Part shown: piece after piece, positions 1 through 5,031 of the stretch
How positions within the stretch are numbered: position 1 is the first letter of the stretch
Layout of the letters: each line of letters begins with the position of its first letter
Source of the DNA: Halieaceae bacterium
GTDB lineage: Bacteria > Pseudomonadota > Gammaproteobacteria > Pseudomonadales > Halieaceae
Direction of reading: 5' to 3'
Assembly (NCBI GenBank): GCA_011524755.1
Contig: WTJR01000083.1
Span: 1 to 5,031 of the forward strand
DNA: 5,031 nt
The notes under the pieces: generated by a model
What the model was told of the DNA's origin: nothing
Seen by the model: only the letters and a program-made list of their open reading frames with translations
The model's database searches: none
Made by a program: the position numbers and the translations under genes

Positions 1-182
1 CGGGTGTGTCGCGCCAGTCGATGCTGGTGAGTCTGCTACTGAAGAGCGTGGTGACTTACTCTTAACCCGGGCGCTTAACCCACGCTCTTAGCCAAGCCAC
101 AACCATGAACGGCAATTAGCGGTCATCGGAAGCGATTTTTTGACTTCCCCCGGGCCAACGGCACCAAGACCTTGGGTGACGA
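1..182. other. Unassigned left flank, no confident gene
   Basis: No recognisable gene lies here. Two plus-strand frames are open from the left edge: one ends at a TAG at 89-91, with a deduced tail GESATEERGDLLLTRALNPRS broken only by the window edge, and one ends at a TAA at 63-65. Either could be the last residues of a gene convergent with the isomerase, but neither tail is recognisable. The stretch holds a 10-bp inverted repeat (42-51/80-89) and a T run at 135-140 with no clear stem before it. A short CCAAG/CTTGG pair (164-168/171-175) lies just past the isomerase stop but has a 2-nt loop and no T tract in the minus-strand direction, so I do not call a terminator. Confidence 0.5.
42..89. 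repeat. 10-bp perfect inverted repeat with 28-nt spacer
   Basis: AAGAGCGTGG at 42-51 is the exact reverse complement of CCACGCTCTT at 80-89. The 28-nt spacer contains the octamer CTTAACCC at 61-68. A second copy of the octamer starts in the spacer and runs into the right arm (74-81), and a CCCGGG palindrome sits at 66-71. No T tract follows on either strand, so it is not a standard intrinsic terminator. It could be a transcript hairpin at the end of an upstream gene, a protein-binding dyad or a remnant of a terminal repeat; the sequence does not decide. Confidence 0.45.
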
Positions 183-554
183 CTAACTCGCCATGTTGTC
201 CGGGCCCCAGAAAGCGCGCATGGTCACAACCTTGCCGTCCTCGTTGAACTTGAAGACGTCGATAATGTTGATCACGATCTCTTGGCCGGGGGCACCGGCC
301 GTCACATTGAAAGGAAACGCTACCTCGTTGCCCGCCAGACGAGGAGCACCCGTCAATTCGGCTTTAGCAACGCCCTGGCAGGCCTCGCTGTAAAAGGCAC
401 GTAATACGTCTTTTCCCTCGCGCAAATCGGTGCCCACGGGGTCCTCGATGGAGGCGTCATCGGCAAACAGGTCGAGCAGCGTCTCAAGGTCGCTGTTTTC
501 GAGTGAACGCACGTAAGTTTCGCAGGCAGTCTTAGCTGTTTCGTAGTCAATCAT
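183..554 (-). CDS. ksi: Steroid delta-isomerase (3-ketosteroid delta5-delta4 isomerase), SnoaL/NTF2-like fold
   Basis: This 123-residue cytoplasmic enzyme should move the C5-C6 double bond of 3-keto-delta5 steroids to C4-C5, giving the conjugated enone used by later ring-degrading enzymes. Length and motifs fit the Comamonas testosteroni and Pseudomonas putida isomerases. All three catalytic residues fall at the Comamonas numbering: Tyr14 (in ETYVRSLEN), Asp38 (in ADDASIEDPVG) and Asp99 (in NIIDVFKFN). Tyr55 (AFYSEA) of the extended hydrogen-bond network is also present, and residue 30 is Phe, as in the Comamonas enzyme. There is no signal peptide or membrane segment. The ATG at 552-554 is preceded by AGGA (565-568 on the minus strand) at a rather long 10-nt spacing. 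The gene lies 62 nt downstream of echA20 on the same strand, behind a very AT-rich leader, so it may be the last gene of that operon, have its own promoter, or both. General SnoaL-like proteins are the alternative, but the intact triad argues for a true isomerase. Confidence 0.9.
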   Translation of the reverse strand: MIDYETAKTACETYVRSLENSDLETLLDLFADDASIEDPVGTDLREGKDVLRAFYSEACQGVAKAELTGAPRLAGNEVAFPFNVTAGAPGQEIVINIIDVFKFNEDGKVVTMRAFWGPDNMAS

Positions 555-616
555 GGCAAATAAATCCTATAAATTACTTTTTATTTATTGTTTAAATTAT
601 TGTTTTAATTGAAATA
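555..616 (-). promoter_or_regulatory. AT-rich leader between echA20 and the ketosteroid isomerase gene
   Basis: Only 9 of these 62 bases are G or C, in sharp contrast to the GC-richer genes on both sides. The minus strand has AGGA (565-568) as the probable ribosome-binding site of the isomerase gene. The nonamer TTATTGTTT (plus strand) occurs twice, at 585-593 and 597-605, with a 12-bp period. No convincing -35/-10 pair can be fixed because nearly any hexamer here looks A/T-rich. It could be a promoter with an upstream activating element, a nucleoid-protein binding site or an unstructured leader that helps translation. This reading is inference from composition. Confidence 0.4.
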
Positions 617-1366
617 TTAATCGAAACTTGCATCTCGCTTTTGATTGAATGCATCGCGCGCTTCCTGCGAGTCCTGGTGACGATAGGCCTCGAGGGTGAA
701 GCCCTGTTCGCTGCGATATTTGTCCTCGAGATTGCCATCTTCAATGCCGTTGAGCGCCTCTTTGGCCAGTGAAATCATGATGGGGCTCTTCTCGGCTATT
801 TTTGCCGCTATGGATCGTGCTGTCTCCACGAGCTGGTCTCTCGGCACCACACGCTCCACGGCGCCCAATCGATGAGCCTCGTGGGCATCAATAAACTCAC
901 CCGTAAAGTACATGTAGCGGACCTTTTGAACGGGGAACATGCGCTGTAAGTGGGCACCGCCTCCCATGGCACCGCGATCGACCTCGGGCACGCCGAACGA
1001 GGCGCATTCAGACGCCACTATGATGTCCGCAGCGCCTGCAATGCCTATACCGCCGCCCAGAACAAAGCCATGCAGCGCAACGATCACGGGCTTCGGATTG
1101 CGGTGAATGGCCTCAAAGGTGTCGTAGTTCCCCTTGTTGACCGGAACGATCATGTTCGGGTCAGCACCTAGCTCTTTGATATCGACGCCGGCGCAAAAGC
1201 CCTTGCCCTCTGCGCGAACGATAATGACGTGAACGTCGCTCCGGGCACCCAAAGCCTTGATTTCAGCGGCAATGCCTGCCCATTCGGCGCTGTTAAACGC
1301 ATTTACCGGCGGTTTATTGAAGATGACCTCTGCAATACCTGCGTCAACTGTCGAGTTGAAAGCCAT
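617..1366 (-). CDS. echA20: EchA20-like crotonase: CoA-ester hydrolase opening steroid ring D
   Basis: This 249-residue crotonase-fold protein closely resembles, from memory, Mycobacterium tuberculosis EchA20 (Rv3550). That enzyme hydrolyses the bicyclic HIEC-CoA and opens ring D in late steroid breakdown. Shared stretches are PPVNA (19-23), RAEGKGFCAGVDIKE (51-65, including the oxyanion-hole region), GFVLGGGIG (100-108), IVASE (116-120), FGVPEVDRGAMGG (124-136), RDQL (176-179), AKEALN (201-206) and the C-terminal YR.EQGFT block (217-224). Glu128 matches the first catalytic Glu of classical enoyl-CoA hydratases. The second one appears replaced by Tyr151 just before FTG, which fits a hydrolase of the EchA20 type better than a fatty-acid hydratase. 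The start is supported by AAGGA (1374-1378, minus strand) 7 nt before the ATG. This site overlaps the ipdC stop codon, and only 10 nt separate the genes, so the two are almost certainly co-transcribed and probably translationally coupled. A generic enoyl-CoA hydratase is the alternative. Confidence 0.88.
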   Translation of the reverse strand: MAFNSTVDAGIAEVIFNKPPVNAFNSAEWAGIAAEIKALGARSDVHVIIVRAEGKGFCAGVDIKELGADPNMIVPVNKGNYDTFEAIHRNPKPVIVALHGFVLGGGIGIAGAADIIVASECASFGVPEVDRGAMGGGAHLQRMFPVQKVRYMYFTGEFIDAHEAHRLGAVERVVPRDQLVETARSIAAKIAEKSPIMISLAKEALNGIEDGNLEDKYRSEQGFTLEAYRHQDSQEARDAFNQKRDASFD

Positions 1367-1376
1367 AAACCAATCC

Positions 1377-2447
1377 TTATTCTAAATTCGTGGTTGAGCC
1401 AACGGTGGTCTGTATCGCACTTGCGGCTGTTTCTGCATCCGACACGATGCTTGCCACCAAATCCGCAACCGTCGGTAAGTCGTCAATCAGCCCGGCTACT
1501 TGCCCCGAGGGCAAAATACCGTCTTCCGGATTCCCTTTCACCATGGCTTCTTGAATCATCATCGGTGAGTTAGCGGCCATGAGGGTCTGACCGAATGACA
1601 AGTCACCCGAACGATACATCTTCCAGGCGCCGCCTAACGTGGCTATGAGTGAGCCTCCCGTCATGCGACTAAAGGCCAGTCCGTTTTTGACCGCTCGTAC
1701 GAGCAAACCCAGTTGCGATGCCTGAATCAGCCGGTCGAGATAGGCATTCGCAATCATGCGCTGAGGCAAACCATCCAACCGCGTACTGACGACAATCTTT
1801 TCGGGCGGCGTGCCGAGATAAATAGACTTTGTCGCCTCGGGAACCGGCGACTCCTGCGTCAGCAAGAATCGGGTGCCCATGGCAATACCATCCGCCCCCA
1901 TCGCCAGTGCGGCGACAAGACCGCGCCCGTCACGGAAGCCGCCAGCAGCCGCGATGGGCACGTCAATCGCATCGCGCACTTGTGGGAGAAGGATTGATGT
2001 TGCAACCGATCCCGTGTGACCGCCGCCCTCTCCGCCCTGTATGACAACCGCATCAGCCCCCATTTCGACGGCCTTAACCGCGTGGCGTTTGGCGCCGACC
2101 GTGGGAATACAGACAATGCCCGCGGCCTTCAATCGCTCAACGGTGGCCGCTGAGGGGGAGCGCGAGTAACTGACGGCGCGCACCTTGTGCTCAATGCAAA
2201 GATCAACGATTTGCTCGGCATGCGGCACGTACATATGGAAATTGACCCCAAACGGCGCATCAGAGGCCGCTTTGATGTCGAGAATGCCCTGCTCAATTTC
2301 TTCGGGCGTCATGACAGCACCGGCAAGGAACCCAAAACCACCGGCATTTCCGGTCGCGGCCACAAGGCGCGCGTCAGCCACCCAGCCCATCGCGGTTTGA
2401 ATAATGGGATAGCGGCAACCCAACAGCTCGGTCAGTTTCGTGTCCAT
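1377..2447 (-). CDS. ipdC: IpdC-like FMN-dependent dehydrogenase of HIP degradation (nitronate monooxygenase family)
   Basis: This 356-residue TIM-barrel flavoprotein belongs to the nitronate monooxygenase / 2-nitropropane dioxygenase family. From memory it matches M. tuberculosis IpdC (Rv3553), a 5-hydroxy-methyl-oxo-octahydro-indene-carboxyl-CoA dehydrogenase acting on steroid rings C/D after CoA activation of HIP. Visible motifs are the LTELLGCRYPIIQTAMGW start (5-22), QGGEGGGHTG (137-146) for FMN phosphate and active site, AAGGF.DGRG (167-176), MGTRFLLT (190-197), and the IpdC-like tail LMAANSPM (289-296) and SGQVAG.IDDLP (314-325). Pairing with echA20 is what separates this from a generic nitronate monooxygenase. 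I chose the ATG at 2445-2447 because GAGA lies just upstream, MDTKLTELLG is a typical family start, and the length fits the mycobacterial protein. An in-frame ATG at 2457-2459 would add MRPI, but its GAGG is only 2 nt away. The gene heads the minus-strand operon and is divergent from the CoA ligase. Confidence 0.87.
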   Translation of the reverse strand: MDTKLTELLGCRYPIIQTAMGWVADARLVAATGNAGGFGFLAGAVMTPEEIEQGILDIKAASDAPFGVNFHMYVPHAEQIVDLCIEHKVRAVSYSRSPSAATVERLKAAGIVCIPTVGAKRHAVKAVEMGADAVVIQGGEGGGHTGSVATSILLPQVRDAIDVPIAAAGGFRDGRGLVAALAMGADGIAMGTRFLLTQESPVPEATKSIYLGTPPEKIVVSTRLDGLPQRMIANAYLDRLIQASQLGLLVRAVKNGLAFSRMTGGSLIATLGGAWKMYRSGDLSFGQTLMAANSPMMIQEAMVKGNPEDGILPSGQVAGLIDDLPTVADLVASIVSDAETAASAIQTTVGSTTNLE

Positions 2448-2459
2448 GATCGGTCTCAT

Positions 2460-2614
2460 AACCTCAGTGGCATCACATTATCGAAGCCATAATTTACTGC
2501 AATCTGAGACGCTTTGGGGCGATAGGCTGATCAGACTATGGCCCCTCGACTGAGGCTGTCGGGTCATCGGCATCTGGTTTAGAGTCCTAAAAAAACAAGA
2601 CTGATGTATCTCCA
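2460..2614. promoter_or_regulatory. Divergent promoter region between ipdC and the CoA ligase gene
   Basis: Transcription must start here for both the minus-strand ipdC-echA20 genes and the plus-strand ligase-EthD pair, unless more distant promoters are used. Around 2475-2500 the minus strand has A/T-rich stretches such as GATAAT that could be a -10 element, but no -35 at standard spacing is convincing. On the plus strand, TTTAGA and an A run (2589-2595) lie near the ligase start. The large dyad at 2516-2545 is central and well placed to control both directions. The ligase ATG lacks a clear Shine-Dalgarno site; the closest purine run, AAGA at 2597-2600, is 14 nt away. Confidence 0.55.
2516..2545. 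promoter_or_regulatory. 30-bp near-perfect dyad, candidate operator
   Basis: The left half reads GGGGC G ATAG G CTGA and the right half reads TCAG A CTAT G GCCCC. Thirteen of 15 base pairs are symmetric about the centre between 2530 and 2531; the mismatches are 2521/2540 and 2526/2535. The core CTGATCAG (2527-2534) is a perfect palindrome. There is no spacer loop and no T run after it, so it looks like a protein-binding site for a dimeric or double-dimer regulator (TetR, GntR or similar) rather than a terminator. It does not match the mycobacterial KstR2 box (AnCAAGnnCTTGnT). Its position in the divergent region suggests joint control of both operons; the regulator is not encoded in the window. 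Confidence 0.65.
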
Positions 2615-4294
2615 ATGAGCGATTACACGAAACCGTATTTTGATGCCGTGGCGCAGCTGACCGCGCCAACAGCGCCGTTTGAAGTTGAAACGGTAGACGT
2701 GGCGGGGGTCCCTCTCAAAGCATTCAAAAATGCGGAAACAAGCTTGGGTGCCTTCCTCGCCGCTGGCCGCAACCACGACGCCAACCTATTTTTGCAGTAT
2801 CAGGGTGAGGATTGGACCTACGGCGCGTTCTTTACGGCCGTTGACCAGGCCTGCGACTGGCTCGTTAATGAGGCTCAGATACAAAAAGGTGACCCCATCG
2901 CGATCGCCATGCGAAATCGCCCCGAGTGGCTGGTTGCCTTCGTCGCCACGGTGACCATCGGTGCTGTAGCCGTGCCCCTCAATAGCTGGGGTAAAGCGCA
3001 GGAACTGACCCAAGGCCTCGAAGACAGCGAGGCAAAGTTGGTTTTTTGCGATAGCGATCGACTGACCTTCATCCGTGAGCTCAACGCCGAACTGCCCGCG
3101 GTCGTGGTGGATAAGAGCGACGATCCGCGGGACACCTTACTCAGCGACATCCGACAGCGCCCTGCGCCGAATGAGCCCTTACTCGCCGAGGTGGATCGAC
3201 ACGATCCGGCAATCCTCATGTTCACATCAGGAACCTCTGGCCGGCCAAAGGGTGCCCTGCTCTCGCATTTTAATTGCTGTCAGGCGCTCATGAACGTCGA
3301 GTTCATCGGTGCAGGGACCTACATGACCAATATGGAGGAAATGAACAAGCAGCTGGCCAGCCCCACGCTGCCAAAAACCCTCCTCGCCGTACCCCTATTC
3401 CACATCAGTGGCTTGCTTTCTCAGGCGCTCATCAACCTCCGACACGGTCGTGCGCTGTACATGATGTACAAGTGGGATATTCAAGAGGCACTGCGCATCG
3501 TCAAAGAAGAGCAAATCACGGTACTGATGGGCGCACCGGTCATGTTGCTCGAGCTATTGAAGAATCAGGCATTCAGCGACGAGCACGCCGCGCACCTTAC
3601 CAACGTCAGCGCCGGCGGGGCGGCGACGCCAGAGCTCCTCTCAGAGCTCTATGCCACCAAAACCGGAACGGCCATGTCCGGTGGCGGTTGGGGAATGACC
3701 GAAACCATGGGATCAGGCGCCGCATTCACAGGGCGCTACTTTGCTGAGCGACCGACGGCCTCAGGGTTTCCGAGCCCCATCGTTGAGTTCAGCTTCAGGG
3801 ACGAAAACGGTGATGAGGTGCCTTCAGGCGAGCCCGGTGAAATATGGGTGCGTTCATCAGCCGCCATTCAAGGCTACTTCTCGGGTGGAAAAGAGTCGGA
3901 TAAGCCAATTGATGGGTGGATGGGGACCGGTGATATCGGCTACATCAGTGACGAGGGCTTCCTGTACATCTGTGGTCGTGTCAAAGACATGATTATTCGC
4001 GGGGGTGAGAACATCTATCCGTCAGAAATTGAAGCCTGTCTGCTCGAGTACCCGGGATGCGAAGAAGTCGCGGTTGTCGGCATAGAGCATGACACCTGGG
4101 GTGAGGAAGTGGGCGTTGTGATGAAACTGCAGGCATCAGCCACTGCTGACGCCGATGCCATTAAATCGTTCTGCAAAGCCGAGCTTGCCGGCTACAAAGT
4201 ACCCGAGCACGTCGTTTTTACCGACGAGCCATTAGCCCGAAATGCCCTGAAAAAACTCCTCAAAGCGGCCATCAAGGAGCGTTACTTTGGCTGA
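2615..4294 (+). CDS. AMP-forming acyl-CoA synthetase (class I adenylate-forming), possible steroid-acid CoA ligase
   Basis: This 559-residue cytoplasmic enzyme should activate a carboxylic acid with ATP and join it to CoA. The adenylate-forming motifs appear in order: the P-loop MFTSGTSGRPKG (202-213), the A5 motif as WGMTE (359-363, Trp replacing the common Tyr), WMGTGD (435-440, Asp440 for ribose, Gly in place of the common His), GRVKDMIIRGGENIYPSEIE (454-473, the hinge and A8 region), and the likely catalytic Lys547 in LARNALKKLLK (540-550). In the last motif the usual Gly before Lys is also Lys. It is about 50 residues longer than a minimal ligase. The excess is an N-terminal segment (about 12-45, APFEVETVDVAGVPLKAFKN) and an insertion before LLAVPLFHISG (256-266), both of which I recall from a subfamily of bacterial acyl-CoA synthetases. 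Its neighbours suggest activation of HIP (a FadD3-like role) or a side-chain acid, but overall similarity to FadD3 is not close, so the substrate is inference. The start rests on coding extent, since no good ribosome-binding site precedes it. Confidence 0.88.
   Translation: MSDYTKPYFDAVAQLTAPTAPFEVETVDVAGVPLKAFKNAETSLGAFLAAGRNHDANLFLQYQGEDWTYGAFFTAVDQACDWLVNEAQIQKGDPIAIAMRNRPEWLVAFVATVTIGAVAVPLNSWGKAQELTQGLEDSEAKLVFCDSDRLTFIRELNAELPAVVVDKSDDPRDTLLSDIRQRPAPNEPLLAEVDRHDPAILMFTSGTSGRPKGALLSHFNCCQALMNVEFIGAGTYMTNMEEMNKQLASPTLPKTLLAVPLFHISGLLSQALINLRHGRALYMMYKWDIQEALRIVKEEQITVLMGAPVMLLELLKNQAFSDEHAAHLTNVSAGGAATPELLSELYATKTGTAMSGGGWGMTETMGSGAAFTGRYFAERPTASGFPSPIVEFSFRDENGDEVPSGEPGEIWVRSSAAIQGYFSGGKESDKPIDGWMGTGDIGYISDEGFLYICGRVKDMIIRGGENIYPSEIEACLLEYPGCEEVAVVGIEHDTWGEEVGVVMKLQASATADADAIKSFCKAELAGYKVPEHVVFTDEPLARNALKKLLKAAIKERYFG
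4274..4289 (+). promoter_or_regulatory. Shine-Dalgarno site deciding a TTG start, inside the ligase gene
   Basis: AAGGAG at 4274-4279 lies 7 nt before TTG at 4287-4289. This is the best ribosome-binding site in the window, and it sits within the last codons of the ligase gene. It supports the unusual start codon of the EthD-like gene and translational coupling to the ligase, whose stop TGA is at 4292-4294. Confidence 0.75.
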
Positions 4295-4955
4295 GCCAGA
4301 CACGCACCGTCTGATTTTTCTGTTCTTTTCCGAGCCACCAGAGCATGACGCTGCGATGCACGCGCTGGAGGCCTTTCCTGAAGCCCAGAACGCCTATGTC
4401 GGCACCTGCGATGAACACAGCGACCAAGCGGCCATGTGGACCCGCAACCCCACTGGCAAGCTCCCCCGCGGACGTCTGGCGCTCGAGTTCTCAGAGTCTG
4501 CCATCGACTGGCAACGGGCTGTTGATGTTGCCGAGCAGTTGGGCGCAGAAGTTCACTGGTGCAAAGGCACCACACCGCTGACACCACCGCTGCGCAGTGG
4601 AGAGAGATTCAGTGGAACAATCCAACTCTGCTGCTTCGAGCGCCGTGAGGGCCTGTCCGATGAGGCGTTAGAGCACATCTGGTTTCAGGAGCATGTGCAG
4701 GTGGCTCTTGATACCCAGAACACCCTCGGTTACCGACAAAATCGGGTGCTCCGCTCGTCGCACGAGCCGCTCGACGGGATTGTTGAGGAACACTTTCCGA
4801 TTGAGGCCGCAAATTCACTCACCGCCTTTTTCGCCGATGGCGATGACGAGGCAAAAATGATGTCAAATATTCATGTACTGACAGAGAGCAGCGAGCGAGT
4901 GCTCGATCTCGAGCGATCATCCGTCATTCATATGACTGAGCATCGCCTGCGCTGA
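4287..4955 (+). CDS. EthD-domain protein, probable tandem dimeric alpha-beta barrel, function unknown
   Basis: This is a 222-residue soluble protein. Residues about 108-222 look like an EthD-type ferredoxin-like domain: a first strand TIQLCCFERREGLSDEALE (111-129), then HIWFQEHVQVAL (130-141, with the family's W..EH pattern), a GYRQNRVL strand (148-155), DGIVEEHF (163-170), and a final VIHMTEHRL strand (213-221). The N-terminal half (about 6-93) has a similar order, from HRLIFLFFSE to RLALEFSESAIDWQRAVDVAEQ, and may be a degenerate second copy. EthD proteins occur beside oxidative degradation genes (named for the ethyl tert-butyl ether cluster) and resemble small barrel enzymes or accessory proteins, but the activity of most is unknown. 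The gene overlaps the ligase by 8 nt, starts with TTG behind AAGGAG, and ends 48 nt before the next possible gene. The first downstream ATG would remove part of the first predicted strand. A role with the ligase or its CoA-ester product is inference from coupling. Confidence 0.8.
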   Translation: MAEPDTHRLIFLFFSEPPEHDAAMHALEAFPEAQNAYVGTCDEHSDQAAMWTRNPTGKLPRGRLALEFSESAIDWQRAVDVAEQLGAEVHWCKGTTPLTPPLRSGERFSGTIQLCCFERREGLSDEALEHIWFQEHVQVALDTQNTLGYRQNRVLRSSHEPLDGIVEEHFPIEAANSLTAFFADGDDEAKMMSNIHVLTESSERVLDLERSSVIHMTEHRLR

Positions 4956-5003
4956 ATCACTTATTACTCAATAACGCACGCTTAACTACTCACGAGATTC
5001 TTT

Positions 5004-5031
5004 ATGACGGACGCCAATACGACTCACTCTA
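5004..5031 (+). CDS. Possible start of a further plus-strand gene, cut by the window end
   Basis: An ATG at 5004-5006 opens a frame reading MTDANTTHS before the window ends. GAGA at 4994-4997 is a plausible ribosome-binding site 6 nt upstream, and the 48-nt gap to the EthD-like gene suits another gene of the same operon. Nine residues do not allow identification. The last 16 bases closely resemble the T7 promoter, so part of this stretch may not be native sequence. Confidence 0.35.
5016..5031 (+). other. T7-promoter-like sequence at the extreme right end
   Basis: AATACGACTCACTCTA matches bases of the phage T7 RNA polymerase promoter AATACGACTCACTATA at 15 of 16 positions, with 13 consecutive identities (5016-5028). 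The base before it is C where the promoter has T. Because it sits exactly at the window end, it may be vector or sequencing-primer sequence joined to the insert. It may also be chance within a coding start. It is not evidence of a T7-driven native operon. Confidence 0.45.

Noticed and set aside
164..175. CCAAG/CTTGG stem as a terminator for the isomerase gene
   Set aside because: The stem is 5 bp with a 2-nt loop and is not followed by a T tract on the minus strand.
950..1573. Plus-strand open frames at 950-1171 and 1229-1573
   Set aside because: They lie antisense to echA20 and ipdC, have no recognisable protein features and are shadows of well-supported genes.
1377..2459. Nitronate monooxygenase as the function of the flavoprotein
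   Set aside because: The fold family is right, but IpdC-like N- and C-terminal blocks and adjacency to echA20 favour the steroid CoA-ester role.
2462..2555. CCTCAGT (2462-2468) and ACTGAGG (2549-2555) as a long-range inverted repeat
   Set aside because: The arms are only 7 bp and 80 bp apart, which is easily chance; the central 30-bp dyad is far stronger.
2460..2614. KstR2-type operator (AnCAAGnnCTTGnT)
   Set aside because: No match to this box is present in the intergenic region.
3274..3747. 157-codon plus-strand frame within the ligase gene
   Set aside because: It overlaps the ligase core motifs in another frame, and its Arg/His-rich translation is typical of an out-of-frame reading of GC-rich coding DNA.
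4282..4587. 101-codon minus-strand frame opposite the EthD-like gene
   Set aside because: It is antisense to a gene with a strong ribosome-binding site and a recognisable domain, and it has no family features of its own.
1..5031. tRNA or rRNA genes, CRISPR array, insertion sequence
   Set aside because: No regularly spaced repeats, no transposase-like protein and no recognisable RNA gene were seen on either strand.

Overview
The window looks like part of a steroid (sterol / bile-acid type) degradation cluster from a proteobacterium. The moderately high GC content, compact operons with short gaps or overlaps, and usable Shine-Dalgarno sites fit a proteobacterium, possibly a marine gammaproteobacterium. 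Taxonomy is inferred from general character only, because the window has no phylogenetic marker gene.

Layout: positions 1-182 hold no gene I can assign, only a 10-bp inverted repeat and the possible tail of a gene. Three genes follow on the minus strand, transcribed right to left: an IpdC-like flavin enzyme (1377-2447), an EchA20-like crotonase (617-1366) and a ketosteroid isomerase (183-554). A divergent intergenic region of about 155-167 bp (2448-2614) carries a 30-bp near-perfect dyad. On the plus strand are an AMP-forming acyl-CoA synthetase (2615-4294) and, overlapping it by 8 nt, an EthD-domain protein with a TTG start (4287-4955). A possible next gene starts at 5004 and runs off the window.

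How they fit together: ketosteroid isomerase moves the double bond of 3-keto-delta5 steroids to delta4, an early step. IpdC and EchA20 belong to the late part of the pathway, where rings C and D, left as the CoA thioester of HIP (the hexahydroindane propionate intermediate), are opened. EchA20 is the hydrolase that opens ring D. The divergent CoA ligase could activate a steroid-derived acid (HIP or a side-chain acid), but its substrate cannot be read from the sequence. The EthD-like protein is probably co-translated with the ligase and has no assigned function.

The most notable points are the 30-bp dyad as a candidate operator for both operons, the tightly coupled ligase/EthD pair, the very AT-rich leader of the isomerase gene, and a 16-base near match to the T7 promoter at the extreme right end. 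That match may be cloning-vector or primer sequence rather than native DNA.
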